Shown one piece after another: positions 1-6,718 of a stretch of 29,865 nt of DNA. The stretch is taken from positions 1-29,865 of the forward strand of contig JAJUJY010000038.1 in NCBI GenBank assembly GCA_029265085.1, written 5' to 3'. Each line of letters starts with the position of its first letter. The first letter of the stretch is position 1. The notes below the pieces were generated by a model. It worked only from the letters and a program-made list of their open reading frames with translations, had not been told where the DNA came from and ran no database searches. This stretch comes from Chloroflexota bacterium (lineage in GTDB: Bacteria; Chloroflexota; Anaerolineae; Anaerolineales; Anaerolineaceae). The position numbers were made by a program, and so were the translations under genes.

Positions 1-1
1 A

Positions 2-286
2 TTACTGGAACATGGTCTGCTCCAGCCAGGTCAGCGGCTTTACTTTGAAGGGAAAGATCATACTACTGCGCTGGTGATGGCAGACGGCCGTTTAGAATTG
101 AACGGCAAGCGCGGCTCAATCCATCAAATTGCGCGAATGATTCACCCTGGCCCGTGCAACGGTTGGACTTTATGGTATTATGACACTCAACCGGATGGCT
201 TGCGCCGCCCGGTTGATGACCTGCGCAAGCAGCTTCGTTCAATGGTACATTCTCAAACTGAGGTGGAGTCACATGACAACGATTGA
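2..286 (+). CDS. C-terminal part of a site-specific DNA methyltransferase (RAMA-like domain), cut by the window edge
   Basis: An open frame enters from the left edge and ends at the TGA at 284-286. The visible 94 residues run from LLEHGLLQPGQRLYF through adGrLeLNGkrGSIHQIA to PCNGWTLWYY and PVDDLRKQL. This order (Gly-Leu-x-Pro-Gly, then an adG-x-L turn, GSIH, and NGW-x-xWYY) is what I recognise as the RAMA-type domain at the C-terminus of many site-specific adenine/N4-cytosine DNA methyltransferases. The catalytic part lies outside the window, so substrate base and target site cannot be read. The end overlaps the pepF start by 14 bases, which suggests translational coupling. The domain call rests on pattern memory, not on a search. 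Confidence 0.65.
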   Translation, partial: LLEHGLLQPGQRLYFEGKDHTTALVMADGRLELNGKRGSIHQIARMIHPGPCNGWTLWYYDTQPDGLRRPVDDLRKQLRSMVHSQTEVESHDND

Positions 287-2057
287 TCAAAAATTTGTAC
301 AGTCTCGCTGGAGTCTGGTTGATTTGTTCCCCGGCGCAGACAGTTCGGAATTGGAAGCCGCTTTCAAACAATTAGATCAGGTTGTGGCGAAGTTTGAAGC
401 TTTCCGCCCAAAACTGGCCGAAGACATTGCTGTTCCTGATTTTATGGATATCCTGCATGCTCAGGAAGAAATTTATGAGCTGGCGAACCGCCTGGGTGCT
501 TTTTCAGCGCTCTATTTTAGCGAAGATACACAAAATCAGGCAGCGCAATCTTTGCAGGCACGGGTGGATCAGTTCTTTGCTGATTTGACCAACCGCACGT
601 TATTCTTCACCCTTTGGTGGAAGGATCTGGCCAATGACCAGGCCGAGCGCTTAATGGCTGCATCGGGCGATTTGCGCTACTGGTTGGAAGCCCTGCGCCT
701 GTTCAAGCCGCATACCCTGAGCGAGGCTGAAGAAAAAATCGTCAATATCAAAAATGTTACCGGTGTCAGCGCACTGCAAATGCTTTACTCTTCCATTACC
801 AACCGCTATACCTTCAAAGTGAAGGTGGGTGAGGAAGAGAAAGAAATGACTCGCGGCGAGTTGATGGTTTATGTTCGCCAGGCGGACCCTGCATTGCGCG
901 CGGCTGCCTACCAGGAGCTCTACCGGGTGTACGGCAACGATGGTCCCATCCTGGGGCAGATTTACCAGGCGTTGGTGCGCGATTGGCGCAACGAGCAGAT
1001 CAATTTGCGTAAATACGCCAGCCCAATTTCGGCACGCAACTTGATTAACGATCTGCCGGATCAGGTTGTGGAAACCCTCCTGGACGTTGCGCAGCGCAAC
1101 GTGGATGTGTTTCAGCGCTTCTTCCGTCTGAAAGCTCGCTGGCTGGGGGTTGAAAAACTTCGCCGTTATGATATCTATGCCCCGGTGGTGAAATCGGATA
1201 AACGCTATGACTTTGACGAAGCGGCTAATGTGGTGTTTGCCTCTTTCAATGAGTTTGATCCAAAATTTGCTGAAATGGCAGAGCGTGTATTTGCGCAGAA
1301 GCACCTGGATGGCGAAGTTCGCAAGGGAAAACGCGGCGGCGCATTCTGCCTGACAGCCAGCCCCAAACTAACGCCGTGGGTTTTGCTCAACTACCAGGGG
1401 CGCGCGGATGATGTGGCAACGATGGCGCACGAGTTAGGACATGCCATTCACTCAATGCTGGCAGATCAGCACAGCATTTTGACACAGCAATCCAATTTAC
1501 CGCTGGCAGAGACCGCCTCGACCTTTGGCGAAATGATGTTGGTGGACCGCTTGCTGCGCGAGGAAACGGATGAATCGGTGCGCCGTGATTTGCTCTTCCG
1601 GCAGATGGACGATGCCTACGCAACCATTCAGCGCCAATCTTTCTTTGCGCTGTTTGAGCGCAAAGCACATGAAATGGTTCAACAAGGCGCATCCGTGGAT
1701 GAGATTGCCGCAGCCTACCTGGAAAACTTGAAGAGCCAGTTTGGGGATGCGGTTGAGGTCAGTGATGAGTTCCGTTGGGAATGGGTGTCCATTCCGCATA
1801 TTTATGATGTGCCCTTCTATGTGTACGCGTATGCCTTTGGCCAGCTTTTGGTGCTTTCGCTCTATAAACAGTTCAAGGCAGAAGGCGAGGCCTTTAAGCC
1901 ACGCTATATCAAGATCTTATCGGCGGGCGGTTCGGTTGCCCCAGTCAAACTGCTGCAAGAAGCTGGCATTGATGTCAGTCAGGCTTCTTTCTGGCAGGGC
2001 GGCTATGATGTGTTGAAAGAATTGGTATCTCAATTAGAAGCGCTGCCAGTGGCATAA
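273..2057 (+). CDS. pepF: Oligoendopeptidase F (M3 family zinc metallopeptidase)
   Basis: Cytosolic metallopeptidase of the M3 family, expected to cleave short peptides during peptide turnover. The protein is 594 aa from the ATG at 273, close to the usual ~600 aa of PepF. The zinc site HELGH lies at residues 386-390 in the context MAHELGHAIHS, and the downstream glutamate helix is seen as ETASTFGEMM. The C-terminal half also shows the M3 pattern around FYVYAYAFGQLL. I chose 273 rather than the upstream in-frame start at 180 because AGGTGGAG lies just before it (261-268) and because 180 would bury the start deep inside the methyltransferase. There is no signal peptide. It is followed by a hairpin and is probably transcribed with the methyltransferase. 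Confidence 0.93.
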   Translation: MTTIDQKFVQSRWSLVDLFPGADSSELEAAFKQLDQVVAKFEAFRPKLAEDIAVPDFMDILHAQEEIYELANRLGAFSALYFSEDTQNQAAQSLQARVDQFFADLTNRTLFFTLWWKDLANDQAERLMAASGDLRYWLEALRLFKPHTLSEAEEKIVNIKNVTGVSALQMLYSSITNRYTFKVKVGEEEKEMTRGELMVYVRQADPALRAAAYQELYRVYGNDGPILGQIYQALVRDWRNEQINLRKYASPISARNLINDLPDQVVETLLDVAQRNVDVFQRFFRLKARWLGVEKLRRYDIYAPVVKSDKRYDFDEAANVVFASFNEFDPKFAEMAERVFAQKHLDGEVRKGKRGGAFCLTASPKLTPWVLLNYQGRADDVATMAHELGHAIHSMLADQHSILTQQSNLPLAETASTFGEMMLVDRLLREETDESVRRDLLFRQMDDAYATIQRQSFFALFERKAHEMVQQGASVDEIAAAYLENLKSQFGDAVEVSDEFRWEWVSIPHIYDVPFYVYAYAFGQLLVLSLYKQFKAEGEAFKPRYIKILSAGGSVAPVKLLQEAGIDVSQASFWQGGYDVLKELVSQLEALPVA

Positions 2058-2094
2058 TCTTTGATCGTGCCAGTTGGTTGAATATAACAGGAAT

Positions 2095-2122
2095 ATCGGG
2101 TTGGCTGCCAGGCCAACCCGAT
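2095..2122 (+). terminator. Probable terminator after pepF
   Basis: A perfect 11-bp inverted repeat, ATCGGGTTGGC (2095-2105) and GCCAACCCGAT (2112-2122), with the 6-nt loop TGCCAG. The T-tract that follows is weak (TTCCTT), so termination may be partial. It lies 37 bases after the pepF stop. Confidence 0.6.
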
Positions 2123-2224
2123 TTCCTTGTCTGCCCAACGGATATGACTATTCTTACCTGCACCTGGTGTGAAATGGCGTAAAATAGGAATACCCCTGTG
2201 ATTGGGGAAAAGCTGGAGGAAACG

Positions 2225-2653
2225 ATGGAAAATCAAAAGTCATTTGCAGGTTTCATGGGACGAATTCAAAAGGATGCCAATGTAAAAACCGCCTATGGTG
2301 ATCCGATTGAAGTCAATGGCCGGACAATTATCCCCGTAGCCAAAGTGTTTTACGGCTTGGGCGGCGGGCAGGGCGGCCCGGAAATTGAAATCGAGGAACG
2401 TCCGGCAGAGGAAGAGCAAGACGCCAAGGTCGAAGCCGAAGATAACGAGTCGGCAAAGACGGAATATGGCGGCTATGGCGGTGGCGGCGGCCTGGGCGTT
2501 TTCCCAATGGGCTATGTGGAAATTCTTCCGGAGGGAACGCAATATGTCGATTTCCATGAGAAGACAAAATATCTCACGGCTTTGATCGGCGGCGTATTGG
2601 CCGGTATTTCGCTGGCTCTGCTCTTAAGGTCCCCCAGTTCTCGGAAAGGATAA
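2225..2653 (+). CDS. GerW/YtfJ-family protein
   Basis: The 142-aa product has the GerW/YtfJ layout. An N-terminal part contains DANVKTAYGDPIEVNGRTII and PVAKVFYGLGGGQG. A charged Glu-rich linker and a glycine run (GGYGGGGGLGV) follow, then the conserved PMGYVEI turn. A C-terminal hydrophobic stretch (ALIGGVLAGISLALLL) could insert in the membrane. In Bacillus this family is linked to spore germination, but homologues occur in non-spore-formers, where their role is unknown. The ATG at 2225 is preferred over an in-frame GTG at 2198 because GGAGGA sits 4 bases upstream (2215-2220). It is closely followed by the M20 gene (6 bases), so the two are probably co-transcribed. Confidence 0.8.
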   Translation: MENQKSFAGFMGRIQKDANVKTAYGDPIEVNGRTIIPVAKVFYGLGGGQGGPEIEIEERPAEEEQDAKVEAEDNESAKTEYGGYGGGGGLGVFPMGYVEILPEGTQYVDFHEKTKYLTALIGGVLAGISLALLLRSPSSRKG

Positions 2654-2659
2654 GCACTC

Positions 2660-4150
2660 ATGGCACTGGTCGGCTACATCCTGATAGGTTTGCTCATCAT
2701 CATTGTCTTCCTGGTCGCCACATTGCTGATCCGTACAGCGATGTTTATCCGGCCTACACCGGTGGTTGAATCAATTGAACTGCCTGAGGTGGACGCTGAC
2801 CTGGTTGCAGGCCACCTGGCTGAGGTAATTCGGTGTGAGACGATCTCACACGGCCTGGATAAGGAAGGCAATCCGGTTGAATTTTTAAAACTGCACCGTG
2901 TTTTGGAGCAGCAATATCCGCGTGTTCATGCCACCCTGCAGCGGGAAGTTGTGAACGAATACAGTTTGCTATACACCTGGGTAGGGTCAAATCCGGAGCT
3001 TGATCCGGTGCTGTTGGCTGCTCATCTGGATGTTGTTCCTGCAGACCCCAATTCGCTGGATCAATGGGAACACGGGCCGTACTCCGGGCAAATTGCTGAT
3101 GGCTTTGTTTGGGGGCGCGGCGCATTGGATATTAAATGCCAGATGATTGCTGCATTGGATGCTGTGGAGCACCTGATCAAAGAGGGCGTGCAGCCAGAGC
3201 GCACAGTGTATCTGGCGTTTGGACATGACGAGGAGATTGGCGGGCAAAACGGGGCTGCCCAAATTGCTGCGTTGTTAAATGAACGCGGTGTGCGCCTGGA
3301 AAGCGTGCTTGATGAAGGCGGCGCTGTGATCAGCGGGGTATTACCTGGGCTGGACGGCGCGGCCGCAATGATTGGCGTGGCGGAAAAGGGTCACCTGACC
3401 TTAAAACTGCGCGCTAACGGCCAACCTGGACATTCCTCTGCGCCCCCTCCCAACACCTCGATCGGGATCATCGCCCGCGCGGTTGCACTTTTAGAGGCGC
3501 ATCCGATGCCAGCTCGCCTGACATATTTTCAAGATACGTACCGGGCCTTGGGTGCTTCTGTTTCACCCTGGCTGCAAATGGTCTTTGCTAATTTGTGGCT
3601 ATTTGGTGGAATTGTGCGCAAACGGATGGAAGGCGGTTTGCAGACCAATGCAGGCATCCGTACAACGACCGCGGTAACTATGATTCAGGGCGGTTTCAAG
3701 GACAATGTTCTCCCGCCGTTAACTGAAGCGGCTGTCAATTTCCGTCTGCTGCCAGGTGATACCATTGCAGCGGTATGCGAACGCGCTCGAAAAGTCATTG
3801 ATGATGACCGCGTGGAAATTGAGGCATTTGCAAAAGGTGCCTGGGAGGCTTCGCCGGTTTCTGCAATTGATTCGAATGGCTACCTGGGTTTAGACCGGGT
3901 GGCCCGGCAGGTATTTGAAGGCGCTGAAGCCTGTCCATACCTGGTGCAGGGGGCAACGGATGCCCGGTACTATAATGCTCTTTCTGAACAGGTTTTTCGA
4001 TTTACACCGGTGGTGTTGACGAAAGAAGATTTAAGCCGCATGCACGGCTTGAATGAGCGCATCAGTGTGGGTGCAATGGGAAAAATGACCCAGTTCTTTA
4101 TCCTGCTCCTGCAAGAGTGGAGCGGTGCAGCTGCTGGTGAGGACAGCTAG
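2660..4150 (+). CDS. Membrane-anchored M20-family metallohydrolase (CPS1/PM20D1-like)
   Basis: A 496-aa protein with an N-terminal membrane anchor (VGYILIGLLIIIVFLVATLL, residues ~4-23) followed by an M20 peptidase domain. Metal and catalytic motifs are present in order: AAHLDVVP, WGRGALDIK (bridging Asp), GHDEEIGG (Glu-Glu pair) and LDEGG. The dimerisation-type insert begins near KGHLTLKLRANGQPGHSSAPP. The length and the N-terminal helix resemble yeast Gly-X carboxypeptidase CPS1 and mammalian PM20D1, which hydrolyse peptides or N-acyl amino acids. The actual substrate cannot be read. AAGGA (2646-2650) precedes the ATG. It lies 6 bases after the GerW-like gene and is followed by a terminator shared with the convergent LysR gene. 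Confidence 0.85.
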   Translation: MALVGYILIGLLIIIVFLVATLLIRTAMFIRPTPVVESIELPEVDADLVAGHLAEVIRCETISHGLDKEGNPVEFLKLHRVLEQQYPRVHATLQREVVNEYSLLYTWVGSNPELDPVLLAAHLDVVPADPNSLDQWEHGPYSGQIADGFVWGRGALDIKCQMIAALDAVEHLIKEGVQPERTVYLAFGHDEEIGGQNGAAQIAALLNERGVRLESVLDEGGAVISGVLPGLDGAAAMIGVAEKGHLTLKLRANGQPGHSSAPPPNTSIGIIARAVALLEAHPMPARLTYFQDTYRALGASVSPWLQMVFANLWLFGGIVRKRMEGGLQTNAGIRTTTAVTMIQGGFKDNVLPPLTEAAVNFRLLPGDTIAAVCERARKVIDDDRVEIEAFAKGAWEASPVSAIDSNGYLGLDRVARQVFEGAEACPYLVQGATDARYYNALSEQVFRFTPVVLTKEDLSRMHGLNERISVGAMGKMTQFFILLLQEWSGAAAGEDS

Positions 4151-4175
4151 TAGAGCGGAATTCTGATGCTTGATG

Positions 4176-4211
4176 ATCCCCAACAAGCTTAACGGCTGGT
4201 TGGGGATTTTT
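4176..4211. terminator. Bidirectional terminator between convergent genes
   Basis: ATCCCCAAC (4176-4184) pairs with GTTGGGGAT (4199-4207), with an inner AGC/GCT pair. A TTTTT run (4207-4211) follows on the plus strand. It ends the M20 gene on the plus strand. The LysR stop codon (TAA on the minus strand, 4210-4212) lies at the base of the stem, so the same dyad may also end that transcript. Confidence 0.8.
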
Positions 4212-5151
4212 AAACTCTCTCGGCGGGCACGTAATGTCCGTTTTCTGCTAAGATCGCCGGACTGATGGCCATAATATATTCCCAAAAGGCGACCTGGGTA
4301 TTCCCAACCGGATGCAGCCGGTGGCGGCAGAAATAAATATCCTGGTGCGGGGTAAATCCGCGAATTTTTACTTCGGCAACTTTACCTACAACCATGTTTT
4401 GTACCACCATACTGGAAACAAAGCCTACCCCAACCCCTTGCTGGACGGCGATAGCAATCGCTTCAGAATTGCCTAAGGTCAGGATGGTTTGCAGGTCGGC
4501 AATGTTGAATCCGTTGCGCGCCAGTTCTTTGCGTACTTCGCGGTAGGTTCCGGCGGTATCTTCACGCATAACGAAGCGTGCAAATTTCAGGTCTTCGATT
4601 TCGATTTGGCCGCGTTCTGCCCACGGGTGGTCGAGGGGGACAATCAGCCGGATTGAGTCGGATATAAAGCGGCGAAATTCAATATTGTGATCAAATTCCT
4701 CAGCACTGCTGGAAAAGGCAAAGTGCACCTGACCCTGTTCCAGTAATTCCAGCGCGGATTTGCGCGATACAACCTGGCAGGCGGCCTGGACTTTGGGGTT
4801 TAAACGCATAAAGTCGGCCAATAAAACTGGCAAGACATATTTTCCTGGGGTTGTGCTGCAGGCAATCGCTAAGTGCCCGTGGACCTGTGCATTTAATGCG
4901 CTCATGATTTCTTCTGTGCGCAAGGTGACGGAAACCAGGTGGCGGGCCAGAGGCAGCAGGGTTTGCCCTGTTTCGGTTAATTCCAGTTTGCGTCCGGAGC
5001 GGACAAAGAGGGGGGCGCCAAAATGTGCTTCCAGAATCTGAATGTTTTGTGTAATGCTGGGCTGTGTCATATGTAAGCGTTCTGCGGCGCGGGAAAAGTT
5101 TAGCGTTTCAGCGGCCGCAAGAAAAACTTGCAATTGGCGCGTATCGAGCAT
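4210..5151 (-). CDS. LysR-type transcriptional regulator
   Basis: A 313-aa DNA-binding regulator with an N-terminal winged helix-turn-helix (about residues 1-60; MLDTRQLQVFLAAAETLNFS, AAERLHMTQPSITQNIQILE) and a C-terminal two-lobe effector-binding domain (from about residue 90). The motif SRAAERLHMTQPSITQ is the classic LysR recognition helix region. It resembles the CysB/CysL/CbbR branch only in general layout, so no effector is proposed. It is transcribed away from the multihaem cytochrome gene across a 174-base gap that holds two dyads spaced two helical turns apart. LysR regulators commonly control the divergent gene, so the cytochrome-rhodanese genes are the likely target. That link is inference from position. 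Confidence 0.9.
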   Translation of the reverse strand: MLDTRQLQVFLAAAETLNFSRAAERLHMTQPSITQNIQILEAHFGAPLFVRSGRKLELTETGQTLLPLARHLVSVTLRTEEIMSALNAQVHGHLAIACSTTPGKYVLPVLLADFMRLNPKVQAACQVVSRKSALELLEQGQVHFAFSSSAEEFDHNIEFRRFISDSIRLIVPLDHPWAERGQIEIEDLKFARFVMREDTAGTYREVRKELARNGFNIADLQTILTLGNSEAIAIAVQQGVGVGFVSSMVVQNMVVGKVAEVKIRGFTPHQDIYFCRHRLHPVGNTQVAFWEYIMAISPAILAENGHYVPAERV

Positions 5152-5184
5152 TTATCCTCCGGGTATTCTCGCAATTCAGCAACT

Positions 5185-5219
5185 ATAAGATTTTCTTATT
5201 GTAACCGATTAGATAATCG
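5185..5219. promoter_or_regulatory. Probable LysR-type operator: two dyads in the divergent promoter region
   Basis: The dyad ATAAGATTTTCTTAT (5185-5199) has the T-N11-A core typical of LysR-type binding boxes (T5186, A5198). A second dyad, CGATTA-GA-TAATCG, is at 5206-5219. The dyad centres are about 20.5 bases apart, roughly two helical turns, as expected for a recognition site plus an activation site. Further right, TAGGTTG occurs twice exactly 20 bases apart (5225-5231 and 5245-5251). No convincing consensus -35/-10 pair is visible towards the cytochrome gene, which would fit an activator-dependent promoter. Confidence 0.5.
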
Positions 5220-5325
5220 AATGATAGGTTGTGACAAATTGCACTAGGTTGATCCTTTTTCGCCGATAAAATTAAAGCAACCTTAATAACTTGGAGAGAG
5301 ATATCTGATGAAAGGAGGTTTGATT

Positions 5326-6684
5326 ATGCCTCGATTACGACGATGGTTTGGTTTGGCGGCTTTTGCCCTGATCCTGGCTGCTTGCAGCCAGGCGCCTGCG
5401 GCTGCCCCAACGGTTGAGCCTACGGCTTTAGAACCAGTTGCACCGACTGCGACAGTGCAGACGGTTGCGGCAAAGGACACCTGTGTGGAATGCCACACGG
5501 ATAAAGAGCAGTTGATCCAGACCGCAAAACCAGAAGAAGTGAAGCCCAAAGAGTCAGAAGGCGTTGGCTGAGGGGGCGAAGTGGCTCCGTTGGAGCCTTG
5601 GGAGAAAGTTTTGGTCAATGCGGATTTTATGACCAGCACACACGGCCAGGCCAAATGTGTTGATTGTCACGGCGGACAGCTTGCCGAAGATAAAGATACG
5701 GCTCATACCGGTATGATTCCGGATCCGAGCGAAGATTTTGAGGGTACCTGCGCCATGTGCCACAATGAACAGTCTGCTGGATTTGATCAAAGTTTGCATT
5801 CCTCTTTGGAAGGCTACAAAACGATCATTTATTCGCGGACGGTGCCTGAAAATCATCCGGCCATTGAGGAAGCGTTTGCCAATCACTGCTCATCCTGCCA
5901 CACGACCTGCGGTGACTGCCATATCAGCCAGCCTGATTCGGTGGGCGGTGGTCTATTAACCGGCCACCTCTTTGAAAAGACCCCGCCGATGACACGCACC
6001 TGTACTGCCTGCCACGGCAGCCGGGTGGGGAATGAATATCTTGGCAAGCATGAAGATATCCCCGGTGATGTGCATTTCCGCCAGGGGCGGATGAATTGTG
6101 TTTCCTGCCATACGGGTGCTTCGTTACATAACAGTGATGAGCAGTCCGCTGGTCACCGCTATTTTGGTGAGCAGCTTCCTGCCTGCACCGATTGTCACAG
6201 TAAGGTAGGCGCTTCCAGTGATCCCATTCCGCAGCATGTGCTGCACGGCGAAAAACTGGCCTGCCAGGTTTGCCACTCGGTGGAATACACCAGCTGTGAT
6301 GGCTGCCATGTGGCGGTAAGCGAAGACACGGGGAATCCCTTCTTTAAAACGGAAGGTACGTATACCACCTTCTTTATTGGGAAGAACCCGCTGCAAAATG
6401 AATATCGCCCGTATGAATACGTGACTTTGCGGCACGTGCCGATTTCTCCGACGAACTTTGAGTTCTATGGGGAGAATCTCTTGCCTAATTTTGATTTGCT
6501 GCCAACCTGGGCGTATGCAACGCCGCATAACATCCAGCGGCAAACTCCGCAAAATCAATCTTGCAACAGTTGTCACGGTAATCCTTCGATCTTCTTAACT
6601 GCCGATAAGGTCAAACCTGAAGAATTGAATGCGAATGCTCCCGTGATTGTTGACGAAGTTCCACCGGCCGTTCCTGGCCAGTAA
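5326..6684 (+). CDS. Undecahaem cytochrome c lipoprotein, predicted selenoprotein (in-frame TGA at 5569)
   Basis: One reading frame runs from the ATG at 5326 to the TAA at 6684, broken only by a TGA at 5569-5571. AAAGGAGG (5311-5318) sits 7 bases before the ATG. Residues 1-20 are a lipoprotein signal (MPRLRRWFGLAAFALILAAC, lipobox Cys20), followed by an Ala/Pro/Thr linker. Eleven CXXCH haem sites are visible: CVECH (Cys53) before the TGA; CVDCH, CAMCH, CSSCH, CGDCH, CTACH, CVSCH, CTDCH, CQVCH, CDGCH and CNSCH after it. Read through, the protein is 452 aa with selenocysteine at residue 82 (VG-U-GGE). The part after the TGA has no signal peptide, and its only early start is a GTG at 5581 without a ribosome binding site. 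A SECIS-like hairpin starts 11 bases after the TGA. It would be a cell-surface or extracytoplasmic electron carrier. A simple nonsense mutation is the alternative. Confidence 0.7.
5583..5597 (+). promoter_or_regulatory. SECIS-like hairpin directly after the in-frame TGA
   Basis: GGCTCC (5583-5588) pairs perfectly with GGAGCC (5592-5597) around a GTT loop. The stem starts 11 bases after the TGA and the loop 17 bases after it. Bacterial SECIS elements are small hairpins just inside the coding region, with a G (usually GU) at the start of the apical loop about 16-37 bases from UGA; the E. coli fdhF hairpin has the same 11-base offset. Opening the last C-G pair gives a 5-base CGTTG loop. The hairpin also covers the only alternative start codon of the downstream segment (GTG 5581). 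Confidence 0.6.
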
Positions 6685-6718
6685 ACGATTTTCACTTTTA
6701 TCTTGAAGAGGATTGAGA

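Noticed and set aside
651..1304. Long minus-strand open frame (217 aa)
   Set aside because: It is antisense to pepF, with composition typical of a shadow frame and no recognisable domain.
5581..6684. A separate cytochrome gene starting at GTG 5581
   Set aside because: It has no ribosome binding site and no signal peptide, its start lies at the base of the hairpin, and it continues the frame of the lipoprotein upstream. Readthrough of the TGA explains it better.
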